Made by a program: the position numbers and the translations under genes. From contig JAXLWN010000018.1 of NCBI GenBank assembly GCA_046328475.1, positions 39,348 to 103,347 of the forward strand: a stretch of DNA of 64,000 nt, given 5' to 3'. The notes under the pieces were generated by a model. It was not told the origin of the DNA. It saw only the letters and a program-made list of their open reading frames with translations, and ran no database searches. Below are positions 42,608 to 50,680 of the stretch, piece after piece; positions within the stretch are counted from its first letter, which is position 1; each line of letters begins with the position of its first letter. The stretch is from CADCWN01 sp046328475. GTDB taxonomy: Bacteria > Chloroflexota > Chloroflexia > Thermomicrobiales > CADCWN01.

Positions 42608-42741
42608 GCCGCCTTGCTGTGGCCCGCACGGACGCGGTCCCGGCGTTACTTGAGGCGTTGCGCGAACTGGATGGTCCCCGCTGGCGCGGACGAGGCAGAG
42701 GCAGCCGAGGAGGAGGCGCGGGCGGCGGCGGGCGGGCGCGA

Positions 42742-42999
42742 CTACTGAATGCTCGCGTTCACCGTGGCCCAGTGGTTTACCACCGAGTGCAGCGAGGTCG
42801 AATCGGCGAGGGCATGGCTGCCCCCCTGCGCCCCTCCGCCCTCGGCGTTGGCCGGCTTGCTGCTCGTCGCGCCCGAATTCTCGCCGATATGAATCAGCCG
42901 CGACCAGGCCGCATCGATACACTGCCGCAACGCCTCGTGATCGCACCGCACCGCATCGGGCGCGTCGGTTCCTCTCCTGGTCAGGTCATTCAACCACAT
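42742..42999 (-). CDS. Small hypothetical protein, 85 aa
   Basis: ATG at 42999 with AAAGGGGAG upstream. The sequence begins MWLNDLTRRGTDAPDAVRCDHEALRQCIDAAWSRLIHIGE, then a Gly/Ala/Ser-rich stretch and ends VVNHWATVNASIQ. No signal peptide or membrane segment, no recognised family. It is divergent from the PsiE-like gene at 43259. Support rests on the ribosome site and amphipathic first half. Confidence 0.45.
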   Translation of the reverse strand: MWLNDLTRRGTDAPDAVRCDHEALRQCIDAAWSRLIHIGENSGATSSKPANAEGGGAQGGSHALADSTSLHSVVNHWATVNASIQ

Positions 43000-43258
43000 C
43001 GCCGCTCCCCTTTCGCCGCGCCGTTTGCCGGACTTGCCGCTCGCGGTCGTACATGATGCGGGAACATGCACAGCGCGTGCCAGTTTGGTCGCGCCGGGGT
43101 AGCCTGTTCGTGCTACTCTGCTGAAGGAACGCACCCGCCGCGCGAATTCGGCTGTGCGGCGGCGCAAATATCGGGGCGAGCATCCAGGAACGACTTGCAT
43201 CACGGTGCGACGTGCCGCTGCCGGTCGCGCCACCTCGCCGCAGCCACCAGGAGCAACG

Positions 43259-43837
43259 ATGCCAGCAGACGCCCGCCGCTCGCAGCCCGACCCACCCCAG
43301 CGCCCGGCGCAGGAATCCGCCGGTGACGGCGAGGCCACCTCGGTCGCCGAAGCGATGGCCGAGGAGGAAGGCACGCCCGGCACGCGCGAGCAGCAACGCG
43401 CGCTCGGGCGACTCGAACCGCTCTTCGAGGGGACCACGCTCTTCCTCTACATCGCGGTTGGCGGGCTGCTGGCCGCGCTGGCCGCGCTGGCGCTCGGCTC
43501 CACCCTCTACAGCGTCCCCGAGCACCTCGGCAAGGGCGTGGCTGCGGCGATCAGCGCGCTGCTCAGCGAACTGCTACTCGTGCTGATCCTGGTCGAGATC
43601 ATCCGCACGATCCTCACCTTCATCACCACGCGGACTAGCTCCGTCCGCCCCTTCCTCACCGTCGCGATCATCTCCTCCGTCCGGCGCATCCTCTCGGTCG
43701 GGGCCGAGCTCTCGCTCGTGGAGGATCTGCCGCGCGAGGAATTCAATCGCGCGATCATCGAACTCGCCGCCGAGGGGGGGCTGATCCTGGTCGTCTCCCT
43801 CTCGCTCTTCCTCGTCAGCCGCCGCGAGGGGGGCTGA
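43259..43837 (+). CDS. PsiE-like membrane protein
   Basis: 192 residues from ATG 43259 (CAGGAG upstream). A charged, disordered N-terminus of about 55 residues leads to four hydrophobic segments: FLYIAVGGLLAALAALALGS, VAAAISALLSELLLVLILVEIIRTILTFI, FLTVAIISSVRRIL and LILVVSLSLFLVS. The segment ELLLVLILVEIIRTI plus TVAIISSVRRIL is typical of the phosphate-starvation-inducible PsiE family. Its function is not known. It lies near the PiT/DUF47 pair but on the other strand. The stop is 13 bp from the end of the convergent channel gene. Confidence 0.8.
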   Translation: MPADARRSQPDPPQRPAQESAGDGEATSVAEAMAEEEGTPGTREQQRALGRLEPLFEGTTLFLYIAVGGLLAALAALALGSTLYSVPEHLGKGVAAAISALLSELLLVLILVEIIRTILTFITTRTSSVRPFLTVAIISSVRRILSVGAELSLVEDLPREEFNRAIIELAAEGGLILVVSLSLFLVSRREGG

Positions 43838-43850
43838 GTCGCACCCCGCG

Positions 43851-45104
43851 CTAGCCGATCTCCCGATCCTGCCGCATTTCGTCGAGCGCATAGCCGCAGG
43901 CGAGCGCATAGGCGAGCAGGTGCGGGTCGGTTTCGCGCCGGAAGGTGACGTACGCCTCGGTCGGGCTGGGGGCGGTCTCGTCGTAGGCCGGGTCGCCCAC
44001 GCTCCGTGCGCCCCTCTCCGTGGTTCGCCCGCTTCCCCGGATCGCCCTCTCTTCCCGCCCGCGCGACGGGTCGTCGGCGCTGGCGTCGCGGATCGGCGCG
44101 ACCGGCGCGCTGTCGAGCGCCAGGGCCGACACCAGCCCCAGCCGGTCCAGCTCACAGCAGATCCGCCGGTAGTCCGCCGCCAGTTGCGCGCCGCGCTCCG
44201 CCGACTCCTCCCGCTCGATATCGGGGATGTGCAGCGACGCGCTCAGGCGGCGCAGGGCGTAGAGCAGCGATTGCTCCAGCAGCGCCACTTGCGGATTCTT
44301 AACCACCCCGCCGTGGCGGTCGGGCGAGAGCCCGTAGCGGCACTGCCCGACGAGGCCCTGCGCGGTCACGAGCACGCGCAGAAAGCTGTGGTGGGGCTGG
44401 CGCGGGTGGCTGTAGTAGAGGACCGGGTGCGTCTCGTGGACCCCCGTCACGTCCAGCAGCGCCAGCGCCAGCTCGCGCAGCCGGTTGGCGAGATCGCCCT
44501 CCCAACCCCCCTCGTTCGCCAGGTAGCGCCGCACCAGCGGGAGCCCACCCGATTGCCCCGCCACCTCCGCATCGAGCGCGACCGCCAGCGCCTGGACGCG
44601 CGCGAGCGCCGGATACAACGCCAGCAGGTACGCCACACTGAGCGAGATGACGACGAAGCCACTGGCCGCTTCGACCACCGACAGCGCGCGAAACAGCCCG
44701 TAGGTTGCCTGGAAGTCGCCGTACCCGACCGTGGTGAGCGAGGTGCCGCTGAAGTAGAGCGCTTCCAGGAGCGAGCCGCGCGCCTCGATCGGGATCGCGA
44801 AATAGGCGGGATCGCCGAGCCAGGGATAGTAGATCAGGGCGAAGCCCACCACGAGCGAGAGCACCCAGAGCGCGATCAACCCGGCCACCAGCAGCGGCAA
44901 CCCCCAGCCGAGCAGCGCGTGCCGCAGCCTGGGCGAGCGGAACCGCCTGGCCACGAGCCGCAGCACCTGCCAGCCGAGGCGCTGGCCCCGGTTGCTGATC
45001 GGACTCTGCGCCTGCGGGTGCAGCACCGTCGCAACAATGTCGAACATGGTCAGCCCGATCAACACGCCCCCCGCGAGCGCGCTGCCGGTGGCGATAGCGA
45101 TCAC
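43851..45104 (-). CDS. Two-TM potassium channel with large cytosolic C-terminus
   Basis: 417 residues. After a first membrane segment (ALAGGVLIGLTMFDIVATVL) and a further one (LLVAGLIALWVLSLVVGFALIYYPWL), the pore region reads EALYFSGTSLTTVGYGDFQATYG, with the K+ selectivity filter TVGYGD, followed by a pore-lining helix (VVEAASGFVVISLSVAYLLALYPAL). The remaining 250 residues are cytosolic and lack an RCK/TrkA Rossmann motif. It resembles ion_trans_2 (PF07885) proteins of unknown gating. Clean frame; the start ATG has GAGGAAG upstream. Confidence 0.88.
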   Translation of the reverse strand: MIAIATGSALAGGVLIGLTMFDIVATVLHPQAQSPISNRGQRLGWQVLRLVARRFRSPRLRHALLGWGLPLLVAGLIALWVLSLVVGFALIYYPWLGDPAYFAIPIEARGSLLEALYFSGTSLTTVGYGDFQATYGLFRALSVVEAASGFVVISLSVAYLLALYPALARVQALAVALDAEVAGQSGGLPLVRRYLANEGGWEGDLANRLRELALALLDVTGVHETHPVLYYSHPRQPHHSFLRVLVTAQGLVGQCRYGLSPDRHGGVVKNPQVALLEQSLLYALRRLSASLHIPDIEREESAERGAQLAADYRRICCELDRLGLVSALALDSAPVAPIRDASADDPSRGREERAIRGSGRTTERGARSVGDPAYDETAPSPTEAYVTFRRETDPHLLAYALACGYALDEMRQDREIG

Positions 45105-45244
45105 CGCATGCTTCCTCGCTCAGCCAGGAGATCCGGCCGCATGTCCAGGCGCACACAAGCCACCGCGACAGCGGCCTCTCGCGGCCCTGTCCGCAGCTCG
45201 TATAGGCAACTTGTGGGCCGATTCTCCGTCGATAGCGGGGCAGG

Positions 45245-45275
45245 GTAGGGGCGGGTCTGAGACCCGCCCGCGTGG
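45245..45275. repeat. REP-like palindrome, family 1
   Basis: GTAGGGGCGGGTCTGA then GACCCGCCCGCGTGG, nearly identical to 39129-39159 outside the loop. It is followed by a companion segment (to about 45305) ending GGACACCGGGC, also seen next to the copy at 46628. Confidence 0.6.
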
Positions 45276-45339
45276 GGTGGCTATCGGCGACAGGATTGCC
45301 TTGGACACCGGGCATGCGCCCACCCGTGTGCCGTGTGGT

Positions 45340-46587
45340 CTAGCGCGGCACGAGGTAGTCCACCCCCGCCCCGGCGAGCGCACTGAACAGCACCACCAGC
45401 CAGGGCGGCAGCTTCCAGAATTGCAGCAAGCCGAACGCGGCGAGCGCGAGTGCGAAATCGAGCGGGCGCAAGATCGCGCTGGTCCAGACCGGCGTGTAGA
45501 GCGCGGCCAGCAGGATGCCGACCACCCCCGCGTTGATCCCGCGCAGCGCCGCTTGCGCCGCCGGGCGGGCGCGCAGGGCGTCCCAGAAGGGGAGCGCGCC
45601 GATCACCAGCAGGAATGAGGGCAGAAAAATCGCCCCCAGCGCGATCGCCGCCCCCGCGACACCGTTCGGCGGCGGTGCCGCCACCGCGCCGAGGTAGGCC
45701 GAGAAGGTGAAGAGCGGGCCGGGCACCGCCTGCGCCGCGCCGTAGCCCGCCACGAACTGGTCGTTCGTCACCCACCCCGGCGGCACGACCTGCGTCTGGA
45801 GCAGCGGCAACACCGCGTGCCCGCCGCCGAAGACGAGCGACCCGGCGCGATAGAAGCTATCCACCAGCGCCAGCGTGTAGCCCGGCGCGACCTGTCGCAG
45901 CAGCGGCAGCCCCGCCAGCAGCCCGAAGAAGAGGACCCAGCAGCCGATCGCGACGCCGCGCCCGACCGGTGAGCGGCTGTGCGCCACCGACGCGCCGGTC
46001 TCGACGGGGAGCCAGCGCCAGCCGATCAGCCCGGCGACGGCGATGATCAGCACCTGCGTCAGCGGCGTTTGCCAGGCGAGCGCGACGATCGCCGCGAGGA
46101 TCGCCAGCGTCGCGCGCGGGCGGTCGGGCGCGAGCGTCCGCGCCATGCCCCACACCGCCTGCGCCACCACCGCCACCGCCACAATCTTCAATCCGTGCAG
46201 CCACCCGGCGTTGGCGAGATTGGCCCCGCGCACACCGATGGCGAACGCGGTGAGCGCGATGGCCGACGGCATGGTGAAGCCGAGCCAGGCCATCAACCCG
46301 CCCAGCAGCCCCGCGCGCGTGATGCCGATCGCGATGCCAACCTGGCTGCTGGCCGGGCCGGGCAAAAACTGGCAGAGCGCGACGAGGTCGGCGTAGGTCC
46401 GCTCGTCCAGCCAGCGCCGCCGCTCGACATACTCGGCGCGAAAATAGCCCAAATGCGCGATCGGCCCGCCGAACGAGGTCAGCCCCAGCCGCGTCGAGAC
46501 CGCCAGCACCTCCAGCGGCGAACCCTCGCCCGGCGACGCGGCTGTTGTGTGTACTGCCTGCGCTTGATCAGGCGCCCCCTCGGCCAT
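45340..46587 (-). CDS. chrA: Chromate transporter ChrA family
   Basis: 415 residues with two homologous halves and about ten membrane helices. The N-terminal half carries GLTSFGGPIAHLGYFRAEYVERRRWLDE and ALCQFLPGPASSQVGIAIG; the C-terminal half carries LVFGGGHAVLPLLQTQVV and GYGAAQAVPGPLFTFSAYLGA. These are the FGGP/FGGG and PGP signatures of the CHR family, which exports chromate in exchange or with protons; many members have other roles, so chromate itself is an inference. Frame intact. The start region is followed upstream by a REP pair (46628-46707). Confidence 0.92.
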   Translation of the reverse strand: MAEGAPDQAQAVHTTAASPGEGSPLEVLAVSTRLGLTSFGGPIAHLGYFRAEYVERRRWLDERTYADLVALCQFLPGPASSQVGIAIGITRAGLLGGLMAWLGFTMPSAIALTAFAIGVRGANLANAGWLHGLKIVAVAVVAQAVWGMARTLAPDRPRATLAILAAIVALAWQTPLTQVLIIAVAGLIGWRWLPVETGASVAHSRSPVGRGVAIGCWVLFFGLLAGLPLLRQVAPGYTLALVDSFYRAGSLVFGGGHAVLPLLQTQVVPPGWVTNDQFVAGYGAAQAVPGPLFTFSAYLGAVAAPPPNGVAGAAIALGAIFLPSFLLVIGALPFWDALRARPAAQAALRGINAGVVGILLAALYTPVWTSAILRPLDFALALAAFGLLQFWKLPPWLVVLFSALAGAGVDYLVPR

Positions 46588-46627
46588 GCCCCACCCCCTC
46601 CGCGCGTAATAGGCATCGATTCATGCA

Positions 46628-46707
46628 TAGGGGCGCTTCGTGAAGCGCCCTGCCCCGCGTGGCTCGCGATTGCCAGGGACACCGGGCGCTTCACGAAGCG
46701 CCCCTAC
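46628..46707. repeat. Pair of inverted REP palindromes, family 1
   Basis: Units 46628-46650 (TAGGGGCGCTTCGTGAAGCG...) and 46684-46707 (...CGCTTCACGAAGCGCCCCTAC) are inverted copies separated by 33 bp containing GCGTGGCTCGCGATTGCCAG and GGACACC. Each unit is itself palindromic. It lies between the chrA start and the 46834 gene. Confidence 0.62.
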
Positions 46708-46833
46708 GATATAGAGCCACACGCAGAGCCAACCCCCGGCGTAGTGTGCCACATCGCAGGGCGAGTTCAATGCCGTGAAGGTGTAAAGCGGCACAGTGTT
46801 ACGAGATGTTCACCGGGCAGGATGGGGGAGGGG

Positions 46834-47037
46834 TCAACTGATGTAGGGGGAGATGATCAGGAAGACGACCATCAGGCCGAGATACAGCCCTGCCAGCGCC
46901 GCCACCAGGCCAACCGCCATCAGGAACTTCTGCTCGGCCCAGAGCAACGCGCCGACGCCGAACTGCAACAGCCCGCAGGCCATCCCGCCCAGCGCCAGGC
47001 AGACAAAGAGCGAATCGAAGAATGAGAGCGTATCCAT
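46834..47037 (-). CDS. Small two-helix membrane protein, probably leaderless
   Basis: 67 residues: MDTLSFFDSLFVCLALGGMACGLLQFGVGALLWAEQKFLMAVGLVAALAGLYLGLMVVFLIISPYIS. The two or three membrane helices fill almost the whole chain. There is no ribosome site, but a perfect TATAAT lies 6 bp before the ATG, so transcription should begin at or next to the start codon. No family recognised. Confidence 0.6.
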   Translation of the reverse strand: MDTLSFFDSLFVCLALGGMACGLLQFGVGALLWAEQKFLMAVGLVAALAGLYLGLMVVFLIISPYIS

Positions 47038-47043
47038 TCGCGC

Positions 47044-47049
47044 ATTATA
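47044..47049 (-). promoter_or_regulatory. Consensus -10 element directly before a start codon
   Basis: TATAAT on the minus strand, separated from ATG (47037) by GCGCGA. No -35 match at 16-18 bp. Predicts a leaderless mRNA. Confidence 0.5.
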
Positions 47050-47081
47050 CCGACTGTTGACCCTGTGCGCACCATGATTGT

Positions 47082-47170
47082 AAGTACGAAGTACGAACGA
47101 CGAAGTACGAACTGGCCTCACCCCAGGCACCGCATTAATTCGTACTTCGTACTTTGTCGTTCGTACTTCC
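47082..47170. repeat. 7-bp tandem repeats in two inverted arms
   Basis: The left arm 47082-47111 (AAGTACG units with one AACGACG variant) and right arm 47138-47170 (TTCGTAC units) are complementary. It is the same element type as 41445-41547. Its right end is 3 bp from the stop codon of the AMP-ligase gene. Confidence 0.7.
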
Positions 47171-47172
47171 CC

Positions 47173-48741
47173 TCACTGCCGCGCAATCCCCGCCTTGCCG
47201 CCGCGCAGGATGAACTTCTGGATCTTGCCCGTGGCCGTCTTCGGCAGCTCGTCCACGAAGCGGAAGCTGTGCGGCACCTTGAAGTGCGCCATCGTGTCGC
47301 GCGCGAAGAGGCGCAACTCCTCCTCGGTCACCGACGCGCCGGGCTGGAGGATGATGAAGGCGTGCGGCGCCTCGCCCCAGCGCTCGTGCGCCATCCCGAC
47401 AACGGCGGCCTCCTGCACGGCGGGGTGGCGCAGCAGCAGCCCCTCCACCTCCACCGACGAGATATTCTCGCCGCCGCTGATGATCACATCCTTGATCCGG
47501 TCGCGGATCTCCGCGTAGCCGTCCGGGTGGACCACCGCCGCGTCGCCGCTGTGGAACACGCCCCCCCGGAACGCCGTCGCGGTGGCCTCGGGGTCGTTGT
47601 AATACCCCTTCATCACCACGTTGCCGCGCACGACGATCTCGCCGATCGTCTCGCCGTCGTGCGCCACCTCGTTGCCCTCCTCGTCCACCACCAGCAACTC
47701 GCCCGAGGTCAGCAACTCGACCCCCTGCCGCGCCTTGATCGTCGCGCGCTCCGCCAGCGAGAGGCCAGCCTGCTCCGGGCGCGGCTCGCAGATCGTGATG
47801 AAGGGCGCGGTCTCGGTCAGGCCATACACCTGCGTGATCTCCCAGCCGAGTTCGCCCTCGATCCGCTCGATCGTCGCCGCCGCCGGGGGCGCGCCCGCCG
47901 TCAGCACGCGCACGCCGCGCGGCGCTTGCTTCCTGGCCTCCTCCGGCCCGTTGGCGATGGCGATCAGCACCGTCGGCGCGGCGCAGAGCTGCGTGATCCG
48001 CTCCGACGCGGCGAGGGCGTAGATCTGCACCGGATCGACGCGGCGCAGGCAAACGTGCGTGCCGCCCACGGCGGTGATGATCCAGACGAAGGTCCAGCCA
48101 TTCGCGTGGAACATCGGCAGCGTCCAGAGATAGCGGTCGGACATGGTCAGGTGGACGTGGATCAGGGTGCCCACGATGTTCATGTAGGCGTTGCGGTGGG
48201 TGATCATCACCCCCTTCGGGCGCGAGGTCGTGCCGCTGGTGTAGTTGATCGTCAGCAGGTCCGTCTCCGCGATCTCCGGCCGCGCGAATGCCTCGCCCGC
48301 CTCCGCCAGCAGCGACTCATAGTCGAGCCAGCCCTCGCCCGACCCTTCCAGCGCCACGAAGTGCCGCACGTTCGGCAACTCGCCGCGAATGCCATCCACC
48401 GCCGCCAGGTAGTCGCTGTGGGCGCAGACGACCGTGGCCCCGCTGTGGTTGATGATGTAGGCGAAGTCCTCGGCGATCAGGCGGTAGTTGATCGGCACCA
48501 GCACCGCGCCGATCTGCGGCACGCCGTAGAACGATTCGAGCTGCGCGTGCGTGTTCGGCGCGATGTACGCCACCCGGTCCCCCTGCGCCACGCCGAGTCG
48601 CTGGAGCGCCGCCGACCAGCGGTCGCAGCGGCGGAAAAACTCGCCAGCTGAGGCGCACATCGCCATCCACCACCGCCTCGCGGTCGGCATAGAGGCGTCG
48701 CGCGCGGCGGCAATTCGAGCGGCGTCAACGGAGTTTTCCAT
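47173..48741 (-). CDS. Acyl-CoA synthetase (AMP-binding), N-terminus frameshifted
   Basis: 522 residues from ATG 48741 (GGGAGGGGG upstream). ANL motifs: TINYTSGTTSRPKGVMITHRN, QVYGLTETAPF, GVFHSGDAAVVHPDGYAEIRDRIKDVIISGGENISSVEVE and the catalytic lysine in KTATGKIQKF. It should adenylate a short, medium or aromatic acid and form its CoA thioester. The first 45 residues as read (MENSVDAARIAAARDASM...) do not match the family; reading neighbouring frames gives TPLTPLEL, then ADREAVVDGDVRLSW, then EFFRRCDRWSAALQRLGV, the normal start. So two compensating indels lie between about 48625 and 48730. The rest is clean. Confidence 0.9.
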   Translation of the reverse strand: MENSVDAARIAAARDASMPTARRWWMAMCASAGEFFRRCDRWSAALQRLGVAQGDRVAYIAPNTHAQLESFYGVPQIGAVLVPINYRLIAEDFAYIINHSGATVVCAHSDYLAAVDGIRGELPNVRHFVALEGSGEGWLDYESLLAEAGEAFARPEIAETDLLTINYTSGTTSRPKGVMITHRNAYMNIVGTLIHVHLTMSDRYLWTLPMFHANGWTFVWIITAVGGTHVCLRRVDPVQIYALAASERITQLCAAPTVLIAIANGPEEARKQAPRGVRVLTAGAPPAAATIERIEGELGWEITQVYGLTETAPFITICEPRPEQAGLSLAERATIKARQGVELLTSGELLVVDEEGNEVAHDGETIGEIVVRGNVVMKGYYNDPEATATAFRGGVFHSGDAAVVHPDGYAEIRDRIKDVIISGGENISSVEVEGLLLRHPAVQEAAVVGMAHERWGEAPHAFIILQPGASVTEEELRLFARDTMAHFKVPHSFRFVDELPKTATGKIQKFILRGGKAGIARQ

Positions 48742-48819
48742 CGTCCCCCTCCCATATCTGCTCGGGCGCTCGTCGGTGCATTGCGTGTGTAGAGCTGTGT
48801 ACACCCCAGGAGGCCCCTA

Positions 48820-48843
48820 AATCCCCCCAATGCTGGGGGGGAC
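48820..48843. repeat. Short palindrome of the AATCCCCCC type
   Basis: AATCCCCCCAATGCTGGGGG flanked by further G and ACTTT: a 6-bp C/G stem with small loop in the space between two minus-strand genes. It may act as a terminator of the gene at 48862-49475. Confidence 0.35.
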
Positions 48844-48861
48844 TTTGCCAGGCGGCGGGAG

Positions 48862-49475
48862 CTAGTCATCGGGAGGTCGCGGGCGCGGAGGTAGGCGGCG
48901 AAGTCGTCCGGGGTGCGCACGCTGTGTTCGAGCACTGCATCATAGATCTCGTAGCCGCCGACGGTGTAGGGATAGCTCGGTCGGCAGTGCCGCGGGGTCT
49001 TTGAGATGCAGAATCGTGAAGCCGAAGTTCAGGCGTCAATCGCTCCTTCAAGTAGGCAAGGTGCGCCAACTGCCCGCGCAGCAGCGCATCCGCAAGCCAG
49101 AAGGAGAGATCGATCTTCCAGTCGTCGCCCGCCTCAGTGAGGTAGTGGAAAACGACATAATACCGATCGTCGTGCGCCGTGCCCGAAATGCTCCGCGCCC
49201 CGATCTCCTCGTCAAAGTGCAGCCACGATCACCCGCGAATCGACCAGCAGCGGCCGGATCGTCTCCGCCAGCCCCTCCCGCGTCAGCCCCGGCGCAACAA
49301 TATTAAAGTCGATATCCCGCCAGACCATCAGCCCCGACACCGAACTCCCGATCTGCTCCACCTCCCCGCCCGCGCGAGCATCCCCGGCAACCCGAGCGCA
49401 GCGATCACCGCGCCGCCTCGGCCTGCAACGAGTCTGGCGGGTGAGGAGTTCGGCGATGTGGTCGGGGTCAACCAT
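48862..49475 (-). pseudogene. Nucleotidyltransferase-like protein (frameshifted)
   Basis: ATG at 49475 with GAGACG upstream. Across frames: MVDPDHIAELLTRQT, RLVAGRGGAVIAALGLPGMLARAG, VEQIGSSVSGLMVWRDIDFNIVAPGLT, HDDRYYVVFHYLTEAGDDWKIDLSFWLAD, LAHLAYLKERLTPE, EIYDAVLEHSVRTPDDFAAYLRARDLP. The GSxxSGLMVWRDIDFN...KIDLSFW pattern is that of nucleotidyltransferase-fold proteins with unknown substrate. At least four frame changes. The small gene at 49512-49658 is just upstream and probably cotranscribed. The end at 48862 is inferred. Confidence 0.55.
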
Positions 49476-49511
49476 CGTCTCTTCTTCGTCCAGCCCATCA
49501 ACAGCGTGCCT

Positions 49512-49658
49512 TCAAGCGAGGCTCCGCTCCTCCAACTCCGCTTCCCAACTCGCCGGATCATCCCGCTGCGTCGCGGCGACTTGCTCGTCAAGTTGCTGGA
49601 AGAATCGCTCGCGTTCTTCCGGTGTGAGCGACTTTCCCTCCGCATCGTCGGTGTTCAC
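49512..49658 (-). CDS. Small acidic helical protein, 48 aa
   Basis: GTG at 49658, six bases after AAGGAGG. The product is VNTDDAEGKSLTPEERERFF, then QQLDEQVAATQRDD and PASWEAELEERSLA, rich in Glu/Asp and likely helical. It precedes the nucleotidyltransferase-like gene by 36 bp on the same strand, so it could be its regulatory partner or part of a two-gene module. A single indel near the stop could extend it into the next gene region. Unrecognised family. Confidence 0.5.
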   Translation of the reverse strand: MNTDDAEGKSLTPEERERFFQQLDEQVAATQRDDPASWEAELEERSLA

Positions 49659-49693
49659 GTGCGTCCTCCTTCCCGTTATTGACGACGTACACT

Positions 49694-49723
49694 TTGGCGA
49701 ACTTCTCGGTCATGCCGTATAAT
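49694..49723 (+). promoter_or_regulatory. Sigma-70-like promoter pointing into the inverted-repeat element
   Basis: TTGGCG (49694-49699), 18 bp, TATAAT (49718-49723). No gene follows on the plus strand; transcription would enter the element at 49821-50029. Confidence 0.4.
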
Positions 49724-49820
49724 TGGAGTGATTCTGTGACTGGTGACAAGAGGCCACGAGTTCTGCCGGGCTTCTCGCCTGGCTAGCCAGTCTACTTTTT
49801 TGATCAGTAGTAGCGCAGCA

Positions 49821-50029
49821 GGTAGCACCACAGGGAACCGTGGTCGGTGGATCGTGCTCCTGGCGGAACGCTCCGGTGCGGCGCTGGGCAGCCCTGCATG
49901 GCTCCCTGGCGACCACCTGTTCGTGTTTGCCCCCGCTCCCGTGCCCGATCCGCCGCGGCGGGTGAGCCATGGCGGCGAACGGACACTCGAGAGTCGGCCC
50001 GCGTAACCACGGTTCCCTGTGGTGCTACC
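49821..50029. mobile_element. MITE-like element with 24-bp perfect terminal inverted repeats
   Basis: The ends 49821-49844 and 50006-50029 are exact reverse complements (GGTAGCACCACAGGGAACCG plus GTGG / its complement), enclosing about 160 bp without a credible gene. No clear target-site duplication is visible. It lies right at the 3' end of the DUF3800 gene. The minus-strand frame of that gene can be read through the right repeat without a stop, as if the element had been inserted at the C-terminus. Confidence 0.5.
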
Positions 50030-50064
50030 GCGCAACGCGCTCAACTGGAAGAAATCATACTCGC

Positions 50065-50680
50065 TCACCAACTTGTCGCCCGAATCAGGCGGTAGGAGCG
50101 TGGATCGTTGCGTTCCCATTTGCGCTGAATCGCCCAGCAGCAGTAGTCGGCAATTTGGAGGCAGGGATCGCTACTCGCCGACCAGAATGCGGTGCGATAC
50201 GCCGCTGCAGGAGCAACCGCGCCGATCACGTTGTTAATCGACTGGTGTATGCCAATGCGCTGTCGTTTCGTGCCGATCGATGCTGCCACGACGAGCAACT
50301 CATCCATTGCATCGGCAATTCGCGGGGCGAGATGGCGCATATGCGCGTGCCAGGCGGTGCGGTAGAAGCGATCGGGATCGTTTCGTAGATGGGGATGCGC
50401 CTTGGACTTCTCGAAGATCGTCGCGTCGATTCGGAAGGCTTGGGTCATCAGTAGCGCGAACACGCGGTCGCGTACTCCCTGCTGCTCTTCGGTGGCATGA
50501 AAATGTGGCTCCAACGGCAGCCCTTCCCAGGCGAGTTCCGGCGAAGTGCCGACAATGCATCGCCGACGGAGCAATCATCAGCGTCACCGTCGTCAGGATG
50601 AAATATCGCGACGCGCCCGGCGCAATCCTGAAATCGAAGTTTCCCGCTTCATCGGCGAAGACAGCGTATCTTCGGCTCAC
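50065..50680 (-). CDS. DUF3800 protein (one or two frameshifts)
   Basis: GTG at 50680: the N-terminus SRRYAVFADEAGNFDFRIAPGASRYFILTTV has the (F/Y)xDExG start of DUF3800. After an indel near 50570 it continues PELAWEGLPLEPHFHATEEQQGVRDRVFALL, RIDATIFEKSK, DELLVVAASIGTKRQRIGIHQSI and CLQIADYCCWAIQRKWERNDPRSYRLIR. The residues D, E, H(F)HA and QIADYCCWA match the conserved, probably metal-binding, positions of this nuclease-like family. In a shifted frame the C-terminus reads DKLVSEYDFFQ, reaching the inverted-repeat element at 50029. The start overlaps the sugar-kinase gene end by 32 bp. Often a defence or mobile-element cargo gene; function unproven. Confidence 0.7.

Larger units (their letters stand above)
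42198..42741 (-). other. Leader region of DUF47-pit and a REP element; no gene
   Basis: A 544-bp stretch without a supported gene. It contains the extended -10 promoter at 42396-42404, a 190-nt leader for DUF47, and a palindromic family-2 element at 42545-42607. Short open frames here look like composition shadows. Confidence 0.45.

Noticed and set aside
43085..43125. GTAGCC-N9-TACTCT upstream of the PsiE-like gene as another box promoter
   Set aside because: The -10 spacing fits but no upstream half-sites match; likely coincidence.
41445..47170. Tandem 7-bp repeats as a possible CRISPR array
   Set aside because: Units are adjacent and too short, with no unique spacers of constant length; no cas genes nearby.
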